Shown in pieces: positions 14,462 through 25,184 of a DNA stretch of 64,000 nt (positions are counted from its first letter, which is position 1; each line of letters begins with the position of its first letter). The translations under genes were made by a program, and so were the position numbers. The stretch comes from Sinohyriopsis cumingii. Its lineage: Eukaryota; Mollusca; Bivalvia; Unionida; Unionidae. The stretch is taken from the NCBI GenBank assembly GCA_028554795.2, contig CM068826.1:100530846-100594845 (forward strand), read 5' to 3'. The notes beneath the pieces are model-generated. The model was given only the letters and a program-made list of their open reading frames with translations, had not been told where the DNA came from and searched no databases.

Positions 14462-14576
14462 TGAGTAGCTTCTCGTGGGTAGGTGTTTTTTTCCGGGGTT
14501 TTCCTCCACCATTAATACTTGCCGCCATGTTTAGCTGAAAAATGGCGTTAAACCCTACAGCAACAATAACAACATA
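14462..14576 (+). repeat. SINE family A, 3' half only
   Basis: Begins inside the body (GTAGCTTCTCGTGGGTAGG) and runs through TCCACCATTAATACTTGCCG and AAAAATGGCGTTAAAC to a CAACAATAACAAC tail. The tRNA head is missing, so this is a 5'-truncated copy. Confidence 0.85.
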
Positions 14577-16556
14577 TTTTCTGCATTGTTTGTAACGTCG
14601 TTTGGTATTCTGTTTGTGACATAAATAACGCAATTTCATGGCTTCCTTTATTTCAGAGTTAAACTAGTCATGTTGCATAATTCTCTTAACCTTTTTGCGT
14701 TTGACTGGAACCTGCCGATTTAGGACTGCAGGAAAATGTGCACTCTAACTTGTACATCATTGTCGGCATTTATAAAAGTAGGTTAAAAACATGAAAGCAT
14801 ATTCTGAGTCGGCTCATTGGTTTTCCTTCTTTTCTATTGCTTAGCTTAAGACAATGGAGTCATATGCACACCAAAAAAAAATAACTTTTGTTATCACGGA
14901 TCTCATAACTGATAGGTTCATGATGGACGATAAGGAACATACAATTGGATTTGTTGATTGCTTTCGGTTCATGAGCCAAATCCCTATCGCTATTGTCTAA
15001 GAACTTAGACGATGACAAGTTCGTTGAGGCACTGAAACATTTTGTTGCAATGAAACCTACATTTTTATGAAAGACCAAATATAGCTTTGAAATGTGATGT
15101 CACACAATAGTCTTCAAACAATTAGGCAATCCACAAGACTATTACATTAAAAATATGCTTTACCGTTGTATGACATGTTAGAACAATTTAAAATTTTCAG
15201 AAAGAAAGATTATAAATATACTAAGTACATTGTTACAGAACAACAGGTTTAGCTCATGATGCGTCTGTAAACACGTCAGGAATCACATCAGAATGTTTGA
15301 CAGTTTAAACCATAATAATCGAGATCGGAATTCGCGGTTGAATTAGTATGATAGAACACAGACACCCAAAATCAAATACAGAATTCTTCACAAACGAAGA
15401 TGATAAGATACAAAATTGTTGTGATGCACAGGTCCTGCAAATCAGAGGTTGTACCGTCGTAGAGAGCAGTGAAGCTGAATATGATGAGATATCATTCATT
15501 AGGTACATATGCATCAATCATTTATACGACTGAGCCACTATACAAAGTCTACTGGTAATAATAAACGGGGGAAATTAAAATAGGCAGATGAAATTTTTTT
15601 TGTTGAACACCAGGTTTATATATATTTAATGTTTATTGTTTGTTGGCTTTTTCAATGATTATGTATTATGTACATTTGTTTTGTGTAATTAACCTTAGAC
15701 CAAAATGAAGTTAATGGTTTATCTGACCGGTGATATTAATTTTGTAAGCAACATAATACATAGCTAATATTTATCTATGATTATAAATTAAATATTCAGA
15801 TAATTTTTAACTGTAAACATGCTTACATTAGTCTGAGTTAAAGATACAGTCTTGATTCTGGCCTTAGAAATTTCCGGAAAAGAAATTTTTACATTATTTC
15901 AAGAAAATGGCATTTGCGATTTGGTCAAGTGGAGGGGTATATAAACTTGTTTACTTAAGGATTATTCATTTTTCCCTTAACATCTGAAGCGGAATCAGTC
16001 TTATCGTTGTGTTCAGTTTTAAATTTGGGTGGATTTATTTATTTAAATTGTTCACCGGAATTACAAAGTGCTCAATAATACTTGTTTGACTAAATCCTTT
16101 AACTTGGTACTATAGTGAATTCAGACAAGGGCATTTGTGATTAATTATTGTCATACATCAAGAGATTGTTAGCACATGGCCACAATCCACACCATTCGCA
16201 CAGTAGCGCATTAAAGGCTACATGCACATCAACAGTTTCGATATTGGAATTTAATTGGAACACAACTGGAATTCAGTTGAAATCTCATATATTGTGGACT
16301 TGTAACAACTTTTAGGATATTTGGGATTTAAATCATAATACTTTAATTTGTTTTAACTTTCACTTTTATTCTAGAGAAATAAATTATTTTTTGAATTATA
16401 GAAACCTTTTTGGTTTTAGCTCTTTTCTGTTACTTAGTTTAGGACAAAACAGTCGTAATACCTGATTATAGACATGACCAACAAGCCAACAGGACATCAA
16501 TCTATAAAGGGAACTTTTATTTTCAGTAATTTACAAACTTTCTTCAATCCCTTCAG

Positions 16557-16802
16557 GGGTCCCCTAGTGGCCGAGTGGTCTAAAGCGCTCTCCGTTACGG
16601 ATCACTGCCATCTCACCTCTGTCTGCGTGGGTTCGAGTCTAAGATTCGGCTAACGTGGGTATGTGAGAAAGCTAGCCAGTAGCTTCTCGTGGGTCGGTGG
16701 TTCTTCCCGGGGTTTTCCCGGGTTCTTCCGCCACCATTAATACTGGCCGCCATGTATAGCCTATCGTGTGCTAAAATATGGCGTTAAACCTCACAACAAC
16801 AA
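16557..16802 (+). repeat. SINE family A, full-length with target-site duplication
   Basis: tRNA-derived (Leu/Ser-type A box GTGGCCGAGTGGTCTAAAGC, B box GGGTTCGAGTC). The body contains TGTGAGAAAGCT and CCACCATTAATACTGGCCGC, and the end is GGCGTTAAACCTCACAACAAC. It is flanked by TCAATCCCTTCAG (16544-16556) and TCAATCCATTCAG (16803-16815), a 13-bp duplication with one mismatch. The layout resembles the MetaSINE-like elements of molluscs (from memory). Confidence 0.92.
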
Positions 16803-17290
16803 TCAATCCATTCAGACATGAATTATTTCAGATTCATGTCAACCTTTCCCATTCATGTTTTTGATTAAAAGACATTTACTTCATTTACTGAATCCCAATG
16901 TGCCGATTTAAAGCAAAGTTTGTTTTCCATAAGTTAGATAGCTGCTTAAGAGAAGTCGTTGTATGCCGATCGCGTGAAGTTTTACGAGATTTGCTACTTG
17001 CACTGTAAATTTAGCCAAATCCAAATCTGTATATTCATCAACATCACATGTATAATTTAATCTTTTTTGTACTGCACTGTTTTAACCATCTTGCTAGCAG
17101 GGTTGATGCTTCTTACCTCCATGCCGTGATAACTGAGTGCACTTTTTTAAATCCGCATCTTTTCTGAAATATTGCAGGATATCTATTTTCATGACAGAAA
17201 TAGACAAATCAACATTCTTATTCTCTAATAATTTATTTTGCAAAACAACTAGCTTTGACCATACTTTTACCTCTTCCAAAAGTGCGCGCG

Positions 17291-17610
17291 TGTGTGTGTG
17301 TGATCTGGATTTTTAATGAAGCTTTTAAAAAAATCAGTCATATCCCTACTATGTCTGTAGTGTTGCAGTTTATAGTGATGTCATGCAATGGGGCATCATC
17401 CGCAGACATGTACCACGATGTCCCACCCAGTCACATTATCCTGACACCAGGCCGACCAGTCCTAACAATAACTTCTTAATGCCGAGCGCTTAGCGAGGGA
17501 GCTGTAAATACCATTTTTATAAGCCTTTGGTAGGACTTGACCGGGGTTCGAACCCGCGACCTCCCGCATCCAAGGAGTACACTCTAAACACTAGGCCACT
17601 GGAGCGGTCC
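17291..17610 (-). repeat. SINE family B, minus-strand copy
   Basis: The head on the minus strand at the right end has CAGTGGCCTAGTGTTTAGAG and B box GGGTTCGAACCCC. Body and tail run leftwards to a GT-rich end at 17291-17302. It lies head to head with the plus copy that begins at 17724. Confidence 0.88.
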
Positions 17611-17723
17611 AAACTTATACAGATTATCACTTGACATATTTGTTCGCTTTTATGTTAAGCTCATTGAGCATTTATTGCAGCTCTCGGTGATTTTATAAAA
17701 ATTAAGAGTTTTGCTTCCTCTGC

Positions 17724-18042
17724 GTTCGGAGCGGTGGCCTAGTGGTTAGAGCGTCCGCCTCGGAAGTGGGAGGTCGTGGGTTCCATCCCCGGCCGAGTCA
17801 TACCAAAGACTTTAAAAAAATGGTACTAACAGCTGCCTCGCTTGGCGCTCAGCACTAAGAGGTTAGTGTTAGGACTGGTCGGACTGGTTTCAGGATAATG
17901 TGTCTGGATGGGACATCATGCTACATGTCTGCAGCATGATGCCCCAGTGCTAAACATCACTATAAACTGCCACACTGCAGACATCGTAGCGATATGACAG
18001 AAATATTTTTTAAAAGCTACGTTAAAAATTCTAATCACACAC
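17724..18042 (+). repeat. SINE family B, plus-strand full copy
   Basis: Head GGTGGCCTAGTGGTTAGAGC, B box GTGGGTTCCATCCCC. The body is shared with the copies at 5773, 17291 and 52424, and the tail is ACTGCCACACTGCAGACATC then GCTACGTTAAAAATTC and CACACAC. TCCTCTGC flanks it on both sides (17716-17723 and 18043-18050). Confidence 0.9.
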
Positions 18043-18079
18043 TCCTCTGCACTCAACAGTTATTATTTGTCTCGCTAAA

Positions 18080-18566
18080 TTGTGCAATCATAACATTCTT
18101 CCAGCAAATAGTAGTATACTTTCGATCTTCGATTTCATATGTAATGTTTTAATATCTTCTTATCTATGTGCTTATATACTCTTTTATACGTGTCTTCTGT
18201 GCATGCTAAATCTTTGTGTTGTCTACAGCTTTTGCCTTTATATTGTATCATACGTACCATCGCTCAGCAAGTTGTATTGTTTCGTTATTTTACGTCCATC
18301 TTATTTTGTGTTAAATACTGTTGTCCTGTGCAATTTCAAGAGTTGTCGTGTGCAGTTTCACGATTGTCAGTAAGCTTTGAAGAAAAGAAGAAAAAAAACT
18401 CCACATCAATATATGCTCGTAACATGTAGCATATATAATCGGTAAACAATATAGATTTGAGCCGATTTAAAACTGTCCTTGGGGCAGCTTAAACATAGAT
18501 CAGGTGTCAACAACCACCATTTCACATATTACTTAACTGGCTAACACTAACTAATGTTACGTGTTA
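18080..18566. repeat. Segmental repeat D1, copy 1
   Basis: About 460 bases align with 20036-20526. Shared blocks include CATCAATATATGC.CGTAA, TTTAAAACT.TCCTTGGGGC and AACAACCACCATTTCACA, and both copies end at GTGTTAAA. No protein or RNA function recognised. Confidence 0.8.
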
Positions 18567-18839
18567 AATACTTTGAGGTGAATTGCTTGACTAGAACTAG
18601 GGTGTCAATATTTGTAGTAATCAAGGTCCATATATTGTCGACCATAGGGATTTAAATAAATATCCTCATATAATAATAATATATAGTCTTAATAGTAATT
18701 ATCCTTAGGCCAGTACTTTGAGTAAAGTTACATTATTTCATTAAATAAATAAAACACAATTTGTTAGAAGTTATAGGTAAATCAAAGAGATGGTAGATGC
18801 GTGTTGGAGAACAAAGGTTATTACTTATCACTGCCTTCA

Positions 18840-19600
18840 ATGACAATGGTTAAGCCATCTGTAATAGAGAGTATGGCAAGCTTGTGAACAGTGGCAAAGT
18901 TTCTTTCAAGTCGTATTTACTCTATATATAAAATGAAAAGCATGATTATTTCAGTTGTTAGAGGAGTGTTCAAGTGTGATTAATTTTAAAAACCAATTTC
19001 GAAAGCAATAAACAATTAGCGAAGCACAGGAAAAATAAATTTAATAACTCATGATTAACGGAGGGAATATAATTCTCGGAAAATACTGCAAACAACATAT
19101 CGATATAAGTCAGTCTGGGGTGTACAGAATCCGCCTAAATAGGAACACTACGTGTAAAAATAGCAAGTTTTGCTGTCATAAGTTATACAAAAAGTCGCAA
19201 ACATTACAGTTACACAAAATGATCTCGTTTAAACATAGGTATACTGGTTCATCAAAGTGTAATAAAGAGAGGACTCCATATCACAATACATATTAACTGC
19301 AGTTTGACTCGTGTCAAAAATGCTGCTGGAGAGTTTCGTGGCAACTTTTTTTAAATGTACTGGTCAAAAGTTAACAAGATACAGCAAACTGACAATTTTA
19401 GATACATTTATCCTTTTCAGTTTCAAATTCGGTCTATTAGTCTGGCACTTCAGCAGTGATATGAATGCTACTAAACTTAACAACAATTATTCAAGTAAAA
19501 TAGGTTCCTTCGACAATACTTGCCCAATGATAATACAATAGGAGACCTACTACTAACTCACAAAATCCAGTTTTCCCTGGCTAAAGGTTTTCAGCTGTCT
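18840..19600. repeat. Segmental repeat D2, copy 1
   Basis: Two blocks (about 18840-18935 and 19435-19600) recur together at 24650-24940. They share AAGCCATCTGTAATA, AGTCGTATTTACTC, GTCTGGCACTTC and CCCTGGCTAAA. Copy 1 holds about 500 extra bases between the blocks. Confidence 0.75.
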
Positions 19601-20035
19601 GCAACGTTGGTATTTGGTATTCCTTTGTTCCATTTTGTTTGGTGATTTATCAGTACCAAAGTCATAGGATTTTGTCTACTGCATTTATTATAGTAGCAAG
19701 ATTTCAGTAGCATGACGGTAGGAAATTAAAGTGGACAACAAATTCGTCCCACTCGCCAGTGTTCTAGAAACAACTTTTCTAAACACTCTACTATCAAATT
19801 ATGGGTATAGATCATATCGATTATGGTATGTGATTGGAGTCCAGGGCATGGAATAAACTTGTACTAGATATGCAATCCGCTACCAACTTTCAATCATTAA
19901 GAAAGAAAAAAAAGTGTCCAATATACAAGACATTGAAGAGATTCATTTTAAAGTGTATGTCCTGTTATGAATGTAAATGGTGTAGCAATATTTAATACTC
20001 ATTATATACATATTTGTTTTATGTGATATATTTGA

Positions 20036-20526
20036 CACGTTATGTTTAAATTTCTTTTTCTGAGTGCTTATATCTTCTACCGTATGTTCTGTGTTTGGAG
20101 AATCGCTGTGTTGCATGCTGCTTTTACCGTTGCATTCCGTCGTACACACCTTTGCTATGTCTGTTTTTGTAACTGTTTCGCTATTTTACATCCATCATAT
20201 TTTGTGTTATGTATTATTGTCATATTTCACTAGTACATGTACATGTACATACCTGACATAACACGTGTCACGCTAAAAACGCAATTTTGTACACATTCTC
20301 CCCAATACGGTCTTGTTTTCGACACACGATTCCCGGTAATCTTAAAAAATAAAAAATACTACATCAATATATGCCCGTAATGTGTAGCATATATGATCGG
20401 TAAACACTACAGATTGGAGCGGATTTAAAACTATCCTTGGGGCAGTTTAAATAAAGGCCATGTGTAAACAACCACCATTTCACAAATTACTTACATGGCT
20501 AACAATAGCTAGAGTGATGTGTTAAA
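20036..20526. repeat. Segmental repeat D1, copy 2
   Basis: Diverged second copy of 18080-18566. It ends at the left duplication flank of the 1.39-kb insertion that starts at 20527. Confidence 0.8.
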
Positions 20527-21914
20527 GGAGACCAGAAATCAAACTTTTTCCATTTACGTATGTAACTCTCTACAGATTTCAATTCGACTGTAATGTTTAT
20601 AAATTAAATATCGTCAGCGGGTAGTGATTATATTGCGTGGAAGATATCACGATTCCGTAAATTGCCGAGTTTTTCCGAGTTTTGATGAGACGACAGATCG
20701 CGTGGTCCCCTGACGCAATACTCCAGTCCTCGAATACAGGTATCACGGTACCAATTGTTTTTCCATAGACCTTAATGTTAATATTTGGGTTAATAAATAT
20801 ATTTTCTATCCTACTTTAGCGTGCACGTCACACTTTTCTAGAGAGCAGTGTTAGATCGTCAATTTGACAAGGGCAAAACCATGTACTCCACTGCATTTAA
20901 GAGAGATAACTCTGCTGGAACTAGACAGGGGTAAGAGTTATCTAGTCACAACAGACACAGTTTCAGACACGTGTACCACATTTTAAAAAAAAATCAATAA
21001 AAAATATGATCTAGACAGGAATTAACATAATCTCGCATGTTCCGAACAGAAAGTACAACTCTTACATAATGCACCAATCACAGCTAGTTTTGTTGTTTAT
21101 TTCGAAATACAATGTTACCTACACCTTACGCACCGCCCACCGTTATACCTACATACATAAACATGGAGAGCGAGACTGACCTGAGACCAGATTTGAGTTG
21201 CACATTCAACAGTTGAATCTGCTGTTTGATATAAAAGTTTACGTACTGTACTGGTCATTTCTCAACAACAACAAAATTTTTTTTAGACACAGGCAACGGG
21301 ATAGCGACGACTTTACGGGGCTGGAGGTGGTAGCCTACTACCGAGCTCTGTAGCGTCATGGTCATGCATGATACACTAAAGTGAATGGTATTATAGAAAG
21401 GTAGACATATGTAGCTCTACAATGATACCAAATAATCTGGAATATCTAGCTGCACTACAAAATACAGATAGAAAAACCTCATTTTTTGGACCCGACTTCT
21501 TTTAATGCAAAATTCGCCCGTGGTCGGAATCCCATTTTGTGTCCGGATTTTAGACTTTTTGGTCTCATATCAAAGGCAAACCGGTATGAACTGCAAACAG
21601 ACAGATGAGCCTTTGCAAAAAGTAGGATAAAATGGGTGTTTGGAATAAAGAGTGGTCTCCATACAAGAATAATGGCTCCGTTTAGCAAAAAAAAAAAAAA
21701 AAAAAAAAAAAAATCCAACTTTTACCCTTATGCTCATGCGCGAGTCAAATAGCCAACGAAACATGATGTTTCTAACACAACTACTAAACTAGGCAGTATG
21801 TTGTTGAAATATGACCGGGGATTTGGTGTTTTCGAGTCTATTCAGAAATAGCTTTCAAAATGTGTTTCCTACTCGATTTTCAGGCAAAAATGGCAAAAAC
21901 CTCCAGGGGTTAAT
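20527..21914. mobile_element. 1.39-kb insertion with 10-bp target duplication, class uncertain
   Basis: Flanked by ATGTGTTAAA on the left (20517-20526) and again on the right (21913-21922). A 9-11-bp duplication would suit a Mutator-like element. The ends share only a weak inverted match (CTTTTTCCATTT against GTTTTTGCCATTT). No transposase frame survives. It contains a 27-base A run at 21687-21713. A related end (TAAAGGAGACCAGAA) occurs in inverted orientation at 24519-24533. Confidence 0.5.
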
Positions 21915-22128
21915 GTGTTAAATAAACTCAAGCCCTGGCTGAAATTCCACAAGTCCGGACAGTTGTTCATACCTGTCGCAGAGAAGTCCCGATCATTACA
22001 TTATGTCTGTCAATTTCCATTTCTCAGAAGATATAAAATAACAAAACCATACATAAATAGATATAACTTATGCAATCCACAGATGCCATATTCTATTTTA
22101 TCACTTATGAATATTGTAGTGATGAAAT

Positions 22129-22347
22129 CTGTGCCGGATTTAGGCATAAGCTAAACAAGCTACAGCTTAGGTCCCAACTGAAGGGGACTCACAATTTTAT
22201 TTTATACCAAATAGAGCCTCTACTGCTTCCCATAGCTTAGGGCCATGTTATGCCTAAACTGCCACACTGCAGACATCATAGCGATATGACTGAAAAATTG
22301 TCAAAGCGACATTAACAATCCAAATCACATGTCTAAATCCGGCACTG
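22129..22347. mobile_element. hAT-type MITE, 219 bp
   Basis: The termini CTGTGCCGGATTTAG (22129-22143) and the complement of CTAAATCCGGCACTG (22333-22347) are inverted repeats with one mismatch. They match the CAGTGCCGG-type end common in hAT elements. The flanks GATGAAAT (22121-22128) and GACGAAAT (22348-22355) form an 8-bp duplication with one mismatch, the size expected for hAT. There is no coding capacity. Confidence 0.8.
22257..22331 (+). repeat. SINE family B tail fragment inside the hAT MITE
   Basis: The tail segment ACTGCCACACTGCAGACATC, ATAGCGATATGACTG and CAAATCACA is present without head or body. It abuts the right inverted repeat of the MITE. Either it inserted into the MITE or the MITE captured it. 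Confidence 0.8.
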
Positions 22348-22965
22348 GACGAAATAATATCACATGACAGTTTTGTCTTCTTCAGTAAATAGCACATTCA
22401 GATTAAACATTGTTCATGTAAATTTCAGATGTTTTTAAACAACTACAACAGTACTATAGTAAAAAGAAATTAAAAGAATAAAATTGTCACCAATGAGCTT
22501 AAATGAATGATCACTGAGTGCTGTGAAATTTTCTCTGCAAACAAAACCATATCTCCATTTCCACCAAAGAAACTTGGCCAAACACCTGACATTCCTCTAC
22601 CTAATATGTAAAGTTTAATTACCATGATTACATTAAAACAAGGAATAAAGCAAAATATACCATGCAGCATATGTGCCCCCAAAGAACTAATTCAGAATAA
22701 ATATTTTATTCAGTAAACAGTGTTACATGCATTAAGACTTAAAGCTAGGGAAATAAGGTGGGGCATAAAATGTGGGAAAAACAGTTGCCACATATATGTG
22801 AACTTGTGACTGCAGGTTTTAACTCTTATAATGAAGTCTAGGCATCATAAGTTACAACAAAATAGGCATCGTTTATATGGCAATCAGTTGCTGGTGCTTA
22901 CATAAACAAACTGTCGAACATGGTTTGTTTTAAGTATGTCCAAAGGGCAGTCCTTTTCACAAGAT

Positions 22966-23201
22966 TGTTGTTGTTGCTGTTGTTGTAGGGTTTAACACCA
23001 TTTTTCAGCACACGATAGGCTATACCTGGCAGCCAGTATTAATGGTGGAGGAAAACCCCGGAAAGAACTACCGACCGACGAGAAGCTACTGGCAAGCTTT
23101 CTCACATAATCACATTGGCTGAATCCGAGACTCGAACCCACGCAGACAGAGGTGAGATGGCAGTGATCCGTAAAGGAGAGTGCTGTAGACCACTCGAGGC
23201 C
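22966..23201 (-). repeat. SINE family A, full-length with perfect 14-bp duplication
   Basis: Minus-strand copy. The GTT-rich tail is at the left, with GGTTTAACACCATTTTTCAG, and the tRNA head (CTCGAGTGGTCTACAGCACT) is at the right. CCTTTTCACAAGAT flanks both sides (22952-22965 and 23202-23215) without mismatch, so this copy is fairly young. Confidence 0.93.
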
Positions 23202-24649
23202 CCTTTTCACAAGATAAATGCAAGGGTAAGGACTTACTGTTAATTAGTCACACTGGCTATATTGTTTGCGTACTTAAATAAAAACTTTAGCTATTTTGCA
23301 GTTTAGCCAGAGCTGACCAGAATATGAAAAAGGGGCTTGTCCTAGGGGAATAATAAGGCATCACAGGGAGAAATGGCACATCCCATGGGCACTCACACAT
23401 TGGGGCAAGGGGGTTGGGTCAGTAATCTCCTCCCTCTAAAATCTATTGTCAGCCAGTTAATGTGAAACTTTGATCTCTTTTCTTTTAATTGCTGCTATTT
23501 AAACTGCCCAAGGGATAGTTCTACAATAAGTTCCAATCATTACAGATTACCGTTTATGCATACGACATGTAGCAGACATAGACTGAATTTTTTTTATATA
23601 ATTTTTATTTTTTTTAAAGATTACTGAAAATTGTGTTTTTTTTCGAAACACAACAGGTTTAGAATCTTAATTTTAGCAAAGCTTCCATTTGATTAAAATC
23701 GGATCTCAGTTTCGCCTAGGATAGTGGTGACTTGATTTAGATTGTGCCGTGTTAAGGCATGTATGTCAGCATCTTGATAATACATTTACTCATTTCACCA
23801 ACATGATCAAAGTTAACTCAGGCAAAAAATTTTTGATTCGTCAAGCCCAACAGGCACCTCAGTTTCAATACAGGATGGGCTCAAACTAAAATTAGAGGAG
23901 CCCTGGGTGTCGGGCTATCAATGTTTTTTTTTTAGCACTGCTGGTGTAGATAAAAGATATGTGAACTGACTGCTGCATTTTGTGGTCACTTACTCAGCCT
24001 TCTATTTTCGTAACTCACACATTTAAGACTTCCCAGGATTAAAATATCCAACGGTATGTCTGGAACAGCGCCAACTTTTACTCTAGGCCTAGCATTTGTG
24101 TATGCCAATTTTTCAGAATCCCTACAGTAACATTCCTTTGAGAAATGTAATGAGCACAGTGTGCTGTATGCTGTTGCTTTGAAATCGACTCACTTGTAAT
24201 ATTGTATCCTTTATGGAAAAGAAAAAAATATGTTGTCCATCAGGCTTTTTTTAATGTACTATTACACCCGTAAGCAACACAAAACGGTATTGTCGTTTAC
24301 TCTAGCAAGTCCCCCTTGGTATGCTGGAGTCACTACTATGATGTCACATCCTGAAAGTAACCAAATAAGCACAGAAATTTTGCATACGAGGTCACATAAA
24401 TTCAGCTCCTAGAAGATATGCCAATATTTAAATATTGGCATTACAGTCACAGATGATACTTAAGAATAAGTTTTCTTCTATAGTGCTTTTATTATTATTC
24501 TATATTTCCATTGGTTTCTGGTCTCCTTTAAGAACTCTGAGGACTGATGTGGGCGAGTCCATTGTGCTAATTTGCATAGATATAGTTCACAAAGTGAAAA
24601 CCCAATTCATTTTAAGGTCTTGAACAAAAGTTATTACATCTATTTGCCT

Positions 24650-24940
24650 TGATGAGACTGTTTAAGCCATCTGTAATAAAGAGTATAGATGGGTTTGTGG
24701 ACAGGGCCAACATTTCTCTGAAGTCGTATTTTACTCCATATATAAAATGCAAAGTCTGGCACTTCTACACTGATATGAATACTACTAAATTTGACAACCC
24801 CGAACCTCCTCCAATTATTCTAGTAAAGTAGGTTCCTTTGATAATGCTCGCCCAATCATTAATACCTTTTGAGACCTTCTACCATACTACTACCTTGCAA
24901 ACCCAGCTCTCCCTGGCTAAACTTTTCAGCTAAAAGAGCT
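24650..24940. repeat. Segmental repeat D2, copy 2
   Basis: Compact counterpart of 18840-19600, with blocks GTTTAAGCCATCTGTAATAA, AAGTCTGGCACTTC and AGTAGGTTCCTTTGATAATG, and CTCCCTGGCTAAA at the end. Confidence 0.75.
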
Positions 24941-25095
24941 AAAATTTACCTGCCAATATAGGTGGCAGTTAAATAGCGATCTCACTTAGATACCATGGCT
25001 GACAGGAAATTCTGTGAATACTTCAGTTGCTACAGGAGCTGAATTTGTGTTCTCTGGAAGGAAATAACTGCCAAGGGGCTAGGTGGGTGTATGTG

Positions 25096-25184
25096 TATTA
25101 TGATCGGATACATATTATCGAAGAAACACTTTACTAGAAAAACTAGTTTCATTTTTTTTTCAAATATGTTACCCGATCATAATA
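25096..25184. repeat. Inverted repeat, about 21-bp arms
   Basis: Left arm TATTATGATCGGATACATATT (25096-25116) and the complement of the right arm (25163-25184) agree at most positions. A smaller CTAG-AAAA-CTAG hairpin sits in the loop. Confidence 0.75.

Noticed and set aside
17500..17800. Genuine tRNA genes
   Set aside because: The A and B boxes belong to SINE heads. Each continues into a shared 300-base SINE body, and the same heads recur at several places.
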